Of a stretch of 64,000 bases of DNA, positions 12,731 through 26,400 are shown in pieces (position 1 is the stretch's first letter; every line of letters begins with the position of its first letter). The stretch is taken from NCBI RefSeq assembly GCF_030936135.1, contig NC_082595.1:66950716-67014715 (forward strand), given 5' to 3'. Source of the stretch: Gavia stellata. Its lineage: Eukaryota > Chordata > Aves > Gaviiformes > Gaviidae. A program made the position numbers and the translations under genes. The notes under the pieces were generated by a model. That model had not been told where the DNA came from and did not search any database. It saw only the letters and a program-made list of their open reading frames with translations.

Positions 12731-15003
12731 TTCTATGTTTACTCTAAACAATGTCATCATTCACATTTATTTTGACTTTGCATTTGCATAGCAACAGGAA
12801 ACCATTATCCAGCAGCAGGAGACCATTATCCTGTAACAGTACTGTGGGGTCTCCAAGGTATATGGCACATGGGGCTACTCCAGCTGACTGATAGCTTAGT
12901 TACTTCTGCTGCAGCTATCTGTACAGAGTAATTACCAGCAGTACTAATTCACCCAAATCCCATGTATGCAAAACAAAGGACTTAATGTCTCCACATAGCA
13001 TACAAGAGAATGGTATTTAACCTCTTTCACACTGAATCACGGAAATGAATAAAATTAGGGGAAACAATCAAAACATCAGAACAGTGAGCTGTGCAACCAC
13101 ACGATATTAGCTTGTGCCAGAGACCACATTTTGCTACAACGAATGTCAAAAGATTGACATTTTCAACACCGAATATAAAAGCTGCTGGAGCTGAAGCACT
13201 TGCCAATAGCATTGCTAAGCTGTTCTAAATTCACTTACAAATTGGAGGTTAATAAAGGAGAAAAACACAGGAGCTGAGTGTGCACATAGCAGGGCTCAGA
13301 GCCACTTTTCCCTTCCTGCTGTGTTTACTGACAAGCCAGCACTGGAATATAAAGTCAGGAAGCTTTGCAGTGGGCACATGCTGCCTCATCTCAGATTTAT
13401 ATGCCTGATACAAGTCTTGCCAAATTCAGTGGAAGGTTTCTAACTATCTGCAATGGACATCGGATCATTCTTTAATATCTTCCATCTCTTGTCAGGCAGA
13501 GGTAAACGTGATGTCCAGTAGAGTGCCCATGATGAAACACGTTCCAAAATTCTGTGAAATTTTCTATTAAATGTCTGCTGATAGATGAAAATAGGTGACA
13601 TACTAGCATGACGGTATTGCTTAAAGCCCTAAGAGATCACTGTGCTTGGAACACTGTGCTTTAGATAGACAAAGCAGCGGTTGAGAGAGAAAATGGAGAC
13701 ATGCAGGGATGAAGGGTCTTACCAAGGTCCTCTAACCTTTGTAATTCTTTTTTTCTTGTCTAACATATTTCTTCTTGCATTCTGTGGTTCTTTGCAGACA
13801 GGAGAAGTGTCCCCAGATAGCATTATACCACAGCTGTTCTGTGCCACACTGTCAGGTTGAGAAGTGACGTACTCTTATTTATTTAGGGAAGGAGCATATG
13901 CCCAATATGCTTTCTGTGCATATACATCCATAAGAAAAATATCGAAGTTTAATGGAATTAGGATAAGAAGAACAAACATTGAGAATATACACAAAACAGG
14001 TGAAATCCAACTTCTTCTCAGTTCTAAAATCTGTGGTGGGCTGGGAAAGGAGAGGACAGGAAGAATGGAAAAAACTGAGGGACAGAATCACTGAGAAGCA
14101 CTCAGATCCCTGTCTTCAGTAAGCACATACATTCTTCATAATGGTATAGCAAAAATGTTAGCAAAGTTATGCAACATGGGAGTTGGGGAGGGGTAGAAGG
14201 ACTGGAGAAAATGGGTAAGGGAAGAAAAATAATACGATAAAGAAAAAACTGGGCAGAAAAAATACTTTGATCAGCAACGTGAAGGTATCATTAAACACAT
14301 ATTATGCCTTTCATCTTAAATTATTTGTGGAATTCTATTACCAGATGGAAACTTGCACCTCTTGATACTGAGCTCCTGAAATAAATAAAGGCTAGAAAAT
14401 ACTGCTAGTCTTCATGCTGAAGCCATCTGTTGATCTTTTGGTTTGATACTATTTTATATTGTGCACATTTTAAAGTTTCCTGCCAGCCTACTCCTCTTTG
14501 CACTGTTCTGTTTTCTCTTTCTGTTTTCAGAGATTTGTTTTCCTTATAAGTTACTAATTCTGACATCAATAAAACAGTGACCCGTTTTAACAGGGAATTG
14601 AGGCTAGGTTTGGGTATGGTCTCATGCTAAAAGCTAAACCTTCAGAGAGCTAAAATTGGAAGGGTTCACAGTCTTATCCCAGTGTAATTTAGAACAGCTG
14701 CAGAGCAGTTCTAAACCAGTCTGTCTTGCCATTTCCCAGCAAGGAAATTCCTGGGTATGACTAATGGTGGTATACGAGGGAATAATCAATGCAACATAGA
14801 AATAAAATCAATTCTTTTTCCACGTACCTATCTGTCTGGCTATAATCTACTTTGCTCCAAGACAGAAATACAAGAAATATGTTCTTCTTAAAGCAAGAAG
14901 ACAGAGCACTCTAAACGTTTTTCTCTTGCAAATCCTACAATGAGGCCCTCGTGCCACACAAAATCTCCTGAAAAGCACTGTTCGAGTGTCTCAGAGTCAT
15001 TTA

Positions 15004-15036
15004 AAATAAAGAAAAAAAGAAAGAAAGAAAAGAAGA
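15004..15036 (+). repeat. AAAG-rich simple repeat
   Basis: Degenerate GAAA units over about 33 bp. Confidence 0.85.
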
Positions 15037-18000
15037 ATATTAACAACCCCTAGCTTTTGGGGAAAAATGACAAATTTGCATGTCAGGACAAGACTTGCAT
15101 TTTGGAGCAGGAGAGAGTGTGTGAGTGCCTGATGGGTTGGTGCATGGTGGTGGAGGAGCTGAAAGTGGGAAGTCAGTGAGTGTATTGCATAAATGCAGTT
15201 ATCCCAGAGCTCTGAAACTCTCTGCTGCAGCCTGGGAAGCACTGGAAACATCAGCCCCATTGCCCAGCATTGAAAACTCATGAAGCAGAATTTTTAATCT
15301 GAAAATCTGGAATACAGTGATAATTACTGATGAACGTTGTGTGTAATTCAGTGCTACAGGGAAGTGTGATTATTTAGAACACACCACGATTATGGTAATT
15401 CACAAATATTATTCATGTGTCACTTTTTCATTAAAGATCCATTATTAAAATGCTCTATGGTTGCCACAGAATATAAAATGCATATTTTTTCTCCCACAGA
15501 ATAGCTTCTTAATCTTAGCCACATAAGGTAGAGCGCACCTATTCATGCTGGGGACACACAGCAGGGTTTCAGTAGTGGGGGCTGCAGTGGTCCCTGAGCG
15601 AGGCAGCAGGAACCACCCTGTGCTGGTCACAGCCACTGATGATGTAGCCCACCACCTGCCAGGACTTCAACCCGTCAGAGGAGCACATGCCACCTCTGCT
15701 CAAACTTACTGAAGAAAAAAGGCAATAGCCGCTGGGGATAGGAGGCACAGGAGAACACACAAACAGAGACGCGGGTGACGCCATGCAAGGACACATGAAA
15801 ATACAGAAGGAGTTGTACTATCATTGTTTCTTTTAACTCCTTATTTCAGAGGTAGCACCAGGAGTTACAAACAGTAAGCATTTTCAGCTTATACATAGAA
15901 ACCTTGACTTGAATTGGCATCAAAAACCATGGCCAGTTATGAGAAGCGGTGTCCCAGCGACACTGAACTACAAACTGGGAGACAATGAACCTATTCTAAT
16001 CTTTATTACCATTTCAGTCTGAACTTGAGCAATTTAACGTACACCTCTGCACCTGGGCTTTCTTCTTCTGCTTCTTGGATTTTCCACTAAAGAGTATACT
16101 TCTTGAACTCACATCTCACTAAATCTGTGTATTATATTTCTTATGTCAGAACCATGATCTGAATTTGGCCTGCTAGATACTACTGTAATGCAAAACTGAA
16201 AATAAAATAGCTAATAAAACTAATACCTAAGTAAGCTAACTAATAGAAAGAAGCCATAAGCATGCGATGTTTTTCTCTTAGGTCATGACAAAAGACAACA
16301 AATCTTTTGCTGTCGTAACATGAGCTTACAGGAGAAAAATGCATGAATATTGATCACAGCTTGTCTGTTTGTTCTTAAGAGATTGAGATGTATTGATTCA
16401 GGATTATTCTACAACTTCCTATTCAGTCAGGCAGAGCAAAGATGGCAATTCAAGAGATAAAAATGTATTTTCTTTAGAATTCCAGTTGCACAAATTGATC
16501 CCAGGTGCTTATTTCTCACGTACACATTGCATCATTTAAAGGTACTCAAACTTTAAGACCATTTCCAAAAAATCCTCTAGGAAAGTAAAGTGAGATCTAA
16601 GCAAACAGTAGTGCCTCAGCCCAAATTATGATCTTGAGAACTCTACAGCCTAATCCTAAAGCCAGCTAAACTCTATAGGTTTTTAAATTTGCAATATTTC
16701 ATCTTGACAGGACAGTTCTCTTCTTCCAGGAGACCACTACCTATAAGTGCAACTCTCATTCTATTTCGATGGCCTAAGATGTGACTATTTTGGGGAGAAA
16801 AAGAGAGTTAAAAGTTTTATTCCATTTGCTTTTATTGTATGCAGAAAAATCCATCCCTCACTGGAAGTGGCAACCTTGTTAGGTCCTGTATAGTATCTGA
16901 TAACTTTGGTTGTCAGATGAAGATGGATTCAGGTAGGATCCTTTCCATCTGAATCTTTGGTTCTGGTGAAAGTCCCTTTTAAATTATTTAAAGATTCGAG
17001 TTCATCTTCAGACTGGTTTGAATAGAATCTAATTCAGTCTACCATTTAAATGGTATCATTATATTCAAAACACAATTTTTCAGAAAACTCTTAACTGTAA
17101 TGAAGTACACAAAAATTTGATCAGTTACAGAATACCTTTAAGGCACTAGTCTGAGCTGCTAAGCAAGAATTGCAGCTAATGGAATGCCAGGCCCAAGTCA
17201 ATAATTAAAAGCATATTTATCCTTCTGAGCAAAAAAAATTTGTCTGTTTCTAAAGTTACCATAGAAAGTTAGTAGAAACTAATTAAACTTAAGCACATAA
17301 ATGATGATCAGAGTTCTTCAAGCAAATAGCAAGACAAAAGTAATTTCTTTGCAAGTGATACCATTTAACCTCTTTTTCAAGAATTAGTCATGAAGTTGTA
17401 TACATTTGAAATCTGGGTGCTGGTGCTTTGTCTACTCATTGTTTTCTGAATTAATTTTCTAATGCAGAATGACATAAAAGAAAGTATTTTAAAAAGACAG
17501 AAAAACAAATCTAGGAAAGTTACTGCTTATAAAAGACATCCCATATACACAGAAGAATTTACGTGAAAATGTGTGTGGAGGCGTTCAGTCCTCTGAAACA
17601 TTTTCCATATTGCCCATTTTCTGTCTTCAGTATCAAAGACTTGGAAATATTTCTTTCAGAGTAATTATTGCTTCACTGGGAGGCTTTTCTTTTCCTACTG
17701 ATGCAGTAGTCAGCAATTTATAAATGCTGTCTCTGCTCTTCTAGAACACTTAGCCCTCGTGTTGCTGTCAGTCACTGTGAGCTGCAAAAGCAAAGTAATT
17801 CAGAAGGGACCAAATAGATAACGTGCAGCTTACCTGGTCATCCAGTGTGCACAAGGAATCAAGTATGTTTTATTCAGACAGCATGTAATGTAAAGCCATC
17901 AAACAATTTCAACTTAAATTCCAAATCTTTTAGAAGAAAGAGGTATGACTGAGCAGCAGTGTTGTAAAACCCCATTTCAGAGGCTTAGTACTACCAGATG

Positions 18001-20364
18001 AAAAATACCATTTGGATGAAATTTCCAATGCTTATTGTCAGTCCAAAGATTTGGAGTGTGTGTTTGTGAGAATAGTTGGTAAAAGTCTATTCATTTTTCC
18101 TTAGACGAAGTGGTTTTCAGCTGCTTTTCGTCTCCTGCCTTCCATATTCCTCTCCCAGTGAAACAAAATAGAGCATCTGTCCAAAAAAATGCCAAATACA
18201 TCTTGATAGATGAAGTAGAAATAAAAGAAGACACTCACACACTCACACAACATAAGGAGGTGGCTGGAAGCATGAGAGAATTGCTTATCCAAACTGAGGA
18301 GAGAGGGTGAAAGAAGTTATTTTGGTGTGTTTAAAGAAAAATGGTTGCAAAACAAAGCAATAAGTCTCTGAAATTTAATCCATATGCACAGTATTATTCT
18401 TCCTGAAAAGTGTTGTTGATACATATGCATTCCTGCCAATTCTTACAAGGGATGCGTGGGATATATGTCATATCATTAAGTATGAGCTTATAGAGTTATA
18501 CCACAGAATTCCCAGTTTGCTTCTTGTTGCTGCTGTTGGTTTCTACCAACTGAAACCATAACAGAAAAAAGCAGGTTCATGATTTTTTGATTCTGAATTA
18601 TACTTCTGCAAATCTTGGCAACTGAAGGTACTACATAGTATATGTCCTTGTCAATACTAACAAAAATGTTACTTATTTTATGGTAACTCCATTTGGCCCA
18701 CCTCCTGCAATACGAGAAGCAAAAGCAACAAAAATGTGCTCTGCTCAAAAGAAGGTGGGTACAAGATCACTGGCTACTACTGTGATCATTCCAGTCTGCA
18801 GTTAGGAGCTGTGACCTTGGCATGCCAGACATTATTAAATTGGCCATTATCTAGATGGTTTGTGTCATTACACCAATGAAGAGGAGATGTCAGAGAAGAT
18901 AATATTAGGACACAAGCTGTTGCAAAGTCAGTTATCTTGTCGGTTTCATAAAAGTCGGGAGATGAGAGGAGCATCCCTGCCTGTAAGGTAACTCCTCTAG
19001 TCATAAAAACGGTATCTAAGATAAGGCACTTCCAGAGAAATTTCATGTGGATAACCATCTTCAATTAGATCCCTAATTTTTACCTGGTGAGAATTAGGCA
19101 AGGTGACAACCAGTCTACCTGTACAAGCTTTCAGTGTAATTTACCTTAGCTAGGGTGTGCTGAAGTCTGTAATTCATCACGTCACTTGTTATCTGGTGTA
19201 GTTAAAATTTCTTGAGGTATGCATGTACATCCTGCAGTCAGACATGTAATTGCAGAATCATTCTACCCGATACAGACCCAGGTGAAATAAATATCAAAAG
19301 CTTTGTGAAAGAGATCATACCAGTAACCTGACAGGGACTGACACCGTATTTAAAGGGAAAAGTGTTCTTTAAAACTGACAACAGCACCTAGTGTTTGTGA
19401 GACACTTTCAGAAATGGTTACCCAAATAACACTTAGCCAAGATTCTTGGAGGAGCTGAAAACAGACTTATGAGCTGTTAGGAAGACATAACTAAAATATC
19501 ATTTACACCAGAAGCCTGGAAGGTGGCGAATAATCCTTGCTCTTCTTGGAGGTATTAAGAATCAGCTTTAGATTTGCAAGGGACATACCTAAGCCAGGTC
19601 AAAACAGTTAAAAAAAAATCAGTAATGACTTTTATACAGCATCCAAATGTCCATAAGAATCCATGGTTAAATGAGTGAAGTTTCTGTTGTCTTTGTTATG
19701 TTTTCCAGAAAACAATATTCAAAAGCTCTAAAATGGCCTACAGAACTGCAAGTTGTTGTTAATAAAGCCCGCGTTCCACAGTCAGACAAACCCCCTTTGG
19801 CAGAAGGGACATAAATCTTCAGAGAGCTTTCCAAATCTTCCCTTAAAGCTGTGGAAGAAACAAAAACAATTGTTTTTTTCTGGTTGGGCTTTTCAACCAT
19901 CTTTGCCAATCTCTGTCATGCATTCACCAGTGCTGTGGCGCCCATTGAGCATAGGGTTTTTGTACCTCTAGGAAGCCATAGATATGCCAGTAATATAGAC
20001 CATTCAGATATGAAGTCCAAAACTTCTTGAGCCAATTATATTCCTTTAATATGTGCTTACTGTCAAGATACACATAGCCACCTGGAAAGTGCTGCATCTA
20101 CCATGCTGCATCTCTATAGCTGACTACTGAACTTCACCCATGGAGGGAACACATCTGGGGTTTGTGAATATCGTACAGACTGCAGAAAGCGCTACAACAA
20201 CCGCACAGCCAGAATCCTAGATAGTTATCCAGACATCCCCAAGTTCTGTCTTTTAAATTTTCCTGCTGGAAATAAAAGGTGATTCCATCAAAACTGAGAG
20301 ATATGGTAGCCGTCTCTGAACATTAGCCAGTGCATTGCCATGATAAGTTTCTACAGACTGGATT

Positions 20365-20446
20365 TCATGTTAATAGCAAGAAAATGTTAATAAATAATCT
20401 TTTAATAAATGTTAACAAATTATCATGTTAATAGTAAATAAATATT
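20365..20446. repeat. imperfect AT-rich repeats with CATGTTAATAG motif
   Basis: CATGTTAATAG occurs twice, with degenerate AATGTTAATAAAT-like copies between. It is a local, diverged tandem structure. Confidence 0.5.
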
Positions 20447-23400
20447 CTGCATGAGCAATTACTTGCAATTATAAAATAGTTCAAATGTTATCTTATTTTT
20501 TCAATTGTAGCATTGGGCAATATTGGCTAGATGAATAAACTGCAGGTAGAAAACTTCTTTGTTATTGGTTGCTGTCTTTTTCTCCAACTTTGTAGAAAAC
20601 TAATGAGCTATGACAGTTCTGTTGTTTATCTCCCCATTCCAATGCAATTTGAGTATTTAATGTTCAGCCTCTTTTTGTAATTTAGACTGACACCATTACA
20701 TTAAGTGCATGAGCAAGTTGGTGCAGCATCTCAAGCTAATTTATAGCCTCTGGCAATTACTGACTCACAAAGTTTCATACCAGTGCCAAATTTCCGTAAC
20801 ACTTTCTCTTTCAAGTAACCTTCAGTTATAAGGGATTTATAATATATTGTAGAAGGCCATTAATTTTAAGCACGGTGTCTGTTCAGCCAGCCTACATATT
20901 GGTTGCAGCAATTCTAAACTGATATTTTACTAGGAGAAAGTAAATTCTGACCTCTCCATTCTTACAGTGTTATGGCCCAAACGCAGGCGCAGAACAGTAA
21001 ATTCTCACACGACTGCAACTCTGCTCTCTGCGTAGACGTATCCTAGAACTTAGTGACAGAGAGTCCAATTTGTGGGTTGACGTCTTGGCCCCATTAAAGT
21101 CAGTGACAGAATTTCCACTGTCTTCAGTAGGGATTTTACTGATACAATACATTTCCTTGTCAATGTGGTAGTTCTTACTACTCTATATGCCGTAAGGCAT
21201 GGTCCTTCATACAGTCCCAGACCGCACACCATTTTAAGGATAAAAGACTGCCTTTCCTAGCATAAAAAACATCACACATTAGTTCCTTTTAGCTTTTTTT
21301 TTCCTACTGATAGCAGCCCACATATAACCATACTCATCTAAGAAGGTATAAATAAAAGGCAGAAGACAGAGGATGGCAGTAGGACACTGGAGCATATAGC
21401 TAAGCCATGGCACACCCACTTGACCTATAGGTTCCTGCTGCCCATCAGATCCTAGTCAGCTCTGCACATTGTAGCAGCCTTGGCCAAAGGGCACTATACT
21501 TTCTTCTTCAGCGTAACACAAGCCTAAACTCCTGTAATGCTGTCTCAGCTCCTATTTGCAGTACATGATTTGGTTTTTGGTTTGTCACAATTCATGTGTA
21601 CGCTTGAAGAGCCCATTGTCATCAGGATTTCATTAGATGAAATAAACAGGTGCCTATACTGCATGTTTCTGAGGAATTAAAGTAGTAGCTATTTTCAGAG
21701 AGAAAAAGAACTTACTCAGATGCACCTTTATACACATATGGAAATATTTAGCTACTGGTCACATAGGCATATTCTATAGATTTGGCATAATACACAGTAG
21801 TAAGATTGCGGAGTTTCATAAAAACTGCAAGTATGTAGTTCAAAATATTTACAGGACATACATTTAAAACTGCCAGAAACAGGAAAGCTAAGTCTCAATA
21901 TTTTGTTTGCAGGGTTTTTTTGTAATTATGACCTTTTAAAACAAAGTATAAATTCAAGATGGACTGATGTCATAAAGTTGGAACTAATTTATATAAACTC
22001 ACGTACTAGATATCAAGCATCTGGCTCTTGCTGTAAAATGCATAAAAGGCACCTAAAACCAGTATTTATGTTGGACACTAGAGATTCAGTTATCAGGCTT
22101 TACAGTGATTGCTGTCACTTTATTTTTAGCTGCTCTTTATTATATATCCTCCACTGAGTACTTATTTTCCCCAAGTAGCTGGAATTCCAAGATTTTTGGT
22201 CATCAATCAAGTCCTGCAGAATGATAAAAAATAAAATAGGACTCTTTTTGAGGCAGCTGATATATATCTGATTTCCTGCAGTTCTCACGTAAACAAAATT
22301 TCTTTAAACAGACAAACTCACTCATGCAAGAGAAGTGGTAGTTAAGAATTGCAGCTGTGGTCCTACAGTGGGATCTCTTTCTGTGAGACCATGGCAAGAG
22401 TGAAGCCTCACTCATAAAATCTTTGGAGCAAAAGGATACAATGGAATCGTCAGTAAAGACACAACACTGAGATAATCTCTGTAACAGTGGAGCTGGGAAT
22501 TCATTTAATACCAATTACATTTTTAAGAGTGCACTCTGTGAATATTCTTTAGAGATTTAAATAATTGCCAAGATGTCCCGCATGATAGAATCTCTTTGGG
22601 GTTTTTTTGTAACTGCGAAATGGAGAAATTAGTTCATTTACATCTATTTATCTAATAACTACAAATGTGAGCAAAATATAATTTGCTACAAAACCTTGAT
22701 ATAAATCCTTTTGGTAATTATATCAAGTAGTCATATTATTCTAACTTTGTCTTCTTCTATTATTTTACATATGATGCACCTGTAGGGTGATCTTCAACAA
22801 GATACGGCCCAGGATGATTTTACTTCTTCATATAACTATTTCACTGTAATTGCTTTCAAAATTTTGATGCAAAAAATTAAATGGTTTTAAGAATTCATTC
22901 CTGCTTAACACAAACTTTTAAAATAATAAAAATAACCTTATTAGAATACATGCTTGAATTTTAAATGTGGGTTTAAAGTCAAAAGGTGATACAAGTTGCT
23001 TTGTTATACTTTTACCACCCAGGCAGTGTACATAGCTATATCTTTTAGAGATTTATGTCTTGTACATCCTGCTTCCAGCTATTTGTGTCCAGACTGTGTT
23101 CACCAAAACCGATTAACTGGCTACTCCTTAAGCTTGGGTTTTCCAAAATACCTAGTTTTCTCAGCTTCCACCACTAAATGTTTAGAGACAACTTACTTCT
23201 CGACAACTCCACATGCACAAGTGAGCTCCAACACAGTCTAAAAACTTCTGCCAGCATACATCCTTTAAACACTCCTAATGGAGCAGATGATATTACAGCT
23301 AATGCATGTGGTGGATGCTCCCATGCTCTCTGTTTCCTGTGAAAGAAGTTATGAGCTCACACAGCAACAAGGGAGACTTAAGTGAGGCACAAGGACAGCA

Positions 23401-26400
23401 AAAAGTGTAATTTAAGAGTACCCGCATATTGTAGCAGACTCCCTGGTGGTGAGCCTGTGGGGTGCTAGGTGAAGGATGTGGCTTCAGAGGTTGGAACTAC
23501 AGGTTGTCTCTGCCAGTCGTGCAATTAGTAGTCACTTGGAGATGCTGTCATAAGAGAAAAATTAGTGTTACAGATGACTGGTGAGCATGTTCCCCTGGAA
23601 AGAAGGAAGTTTTAGATTTCAGTCCCTTATCCAGCAAACAAATGATTAGGTACCTTATGTAAAATAGACACTACCTAAAAAAAACATGATGTCATTCAAT
23701 TAGAATACAGGCACTCGTCCTTACAACAAAGATAGTTTGCCCATTTTGCTGACTGTATTGGAAATAACTTCCAGGCATGTTCTACCATAAGCTAAGAAGA
23801 CTTATTCTCTATTCCTCCTTCCTTGTAATCCAGAATCATGATTTATTATTTGAGGACTGTCCAGTGACCCCAACTGAAACTTCTCTTCTAGCCAAAAAAA
23901 GACATACTGCAAATAGAAATCTTTTCCATCAACCCCTCCGTTGAATTGTGAATGAAAACTAATTCCATTTAAAATATGGAAAGATTCATGATCAATGCTC
24001 CTCCACTGGTAGAACACCCAAAAGAGAACAATGTAAATCATATTGTGAAATTTGTTCCCCTATGACATCATCATTTCTTTTGGGCAAAATCATCTAGGAA
24101 GAAAGTAGGTATTACCTTAGTGCTGACTGATGGCTCTGAGTGGCTATAGACTCAAGGGTTTTGCACAAAGGTGGCATAATCTGGTATGAAAGAGCACATT
24201 GCCTCAAAGGACCATTCACCTCACATACGTGTCTCTTCATCTCATCTGCATTAATCAAAAACCGTTGCAGCCATTTATAATGGGATTCTTCAGACAATGA
24301 ATGGATCACAAGGGAACTTCAGAGGACCACTCAGCTGAAGACACCTAGATTTTCTCAGTCCAGTTCAGCTTGCCTACATTCTTGCTCAATCTATCTGTTC
24401 TGCTACACCTGATTACCTCCATTTCAGTTCCTTAAAATGGGATCCCTAAGGTAAGAAAGAGAACTGAGGAAATGTTTGGGTAACTGATTGTCTGAAAACA
24501 GCCAAAAGAAGTGTCAGAGGTTATGCACTTGAATTAGGTTCTGCCTTATTGACCAGCACTAAGCATTTTAAATGATAGGCACATTATCTTGTGTCTAAGC
24601 AGATTTTGTAGGTGCATGGCTGCATGGTGACCCAATGGGTCATTGTTCTTGGATGACTAGTACAGCAAATCTCCAAAAGCATTTGTCAGCCTCTGGCTGT
24701 ATCTTATTCCGATCTGGTCAATACAACTGTTGCCATGTATCTTCTTAGAGGATACCCTATTCTCACACAAGAATGGCTAGATTTTTCACTAAGAAATTCA
24801 GAAGCTGCTTCTCCCATCCATGTATGGCTGCTTGCACATTCAGAGCTTCAAGAGGATGGTTGCCATCCTTGCTGACCAACCTGTGTCTCAGCCTACCAGT
24901 AGGTGTTCATGGATGAGCTCACCTCCATTTTGCAGTAACAGCATAAAGCGTGGTTTGATGAAGAGTTCTATTTCTAGATGGACTTTCTACTAAGAAATTT
25001 TATTTTTTTCCCTTTTCAGTATATATTTTTTGCCCTGTGCTCCATCAAGTATCATGTATGGGCAATAGTAGTCATCTAAATACATACAGGGAAAAAATAA
25101 AGCTGCCAAGACACTACTTAGGAAAGAATATGCAGATTATAGAGGTTCACAGGCTGAACATATGTTTGCAATATTATGCTGCTGATGCTGCAAAAAAAGA
25201 AATTAAATCCAAAGATCACACTGGGATGTATAAACAGGAGGGTAGCTTGCAAAATGCATTAGTAGTAAGGCACATAAAGACAGTGTACCTCAAAAGAACT
25301 TTATTTATTGAGGAGCAACCTTAAGGAAAAGCATTAGTCCATATGCCTACTCTCAGAACAGAAGCTCCAGTCGGTGCACTGCTGCTTTTTCTGGAAATAG
25401 TCTTGGGAGATATCAAGCTAAGAGTGATGCAGTTTCAGCAGATCTTGCTGTCCATTCTTTAAGCTTACTTAATTCTTAATTCTTAAAATGCAGTTCTTCC
25501 TTTTGCCAATTTCTGTGAATCACAAATTCTTACCATATTCATCATCACTGTTAGCCAAACTGCTCTTACCTTTTGATTCTCAACCACTTCTTTCCAACTT
25601 ACTTAGATCTTGAGCAGCTGTAGATCTGTCAATATAGTGTACCTCAGATGAAGCATTTGAACCCTTAATATTTCATTCTCTGTCACCTGTCATTCAAGGT
25701 ATACATTTTCTATGAAACAGCCAGTCATCAGACTTCTCAACACATTTTTGCAGTACCAGCTCAGTCATAGTTTTGTCATGCATTAAGCATCCCAGTGCCT
25801 CTGGCTTCTTTCTCACACTTCTTGCATTACTATCCAGGCATTTAAGTTCAATGAATAAATTTAATCATGATAGAGCAATGGGAGAAAGAATAAAAAGGAG
25901 GATCAATCTCCCTTCGTTTTAGACCTTGTGCCCTTCAAGCTGCTCTGTGGACTTTCTGCTCAGAGTTTAAAGCATTACTCACCAGATTAGCAGACAGGCA
26001 CACAAAGTTGCTTTTCCCCTTTCTCATGAGGCAGAATATACCCTTGGTCAACACAATATTATCACATGTTCAAGAAAGCTAAAAGCTTATTGGTGACATC
26101 ATCTCACAGCATTTATTTCCACAGCTCATTTTCCCTGAATCTCACTTGTGAGGACTGAAGAGAACGTCTCCCAAGCTTTCTGCTCTCACCTCTGTTCCTA
26201 GAGTCTGGTAGCAAAATTCAGTGACTCCTGGAAATATTATTGGCAATATACAACTGAAAAAAATACAACATGCATATTCATAATGCATGTTCCATTAAAT
26301 AAGTGTTTATTATGTTCATTCAATAATATGACTATTAATAACTTGCATAGTATTCATTATGGTGTATATGCACAATTTGTTCTTGCATTTCCTACCTTTG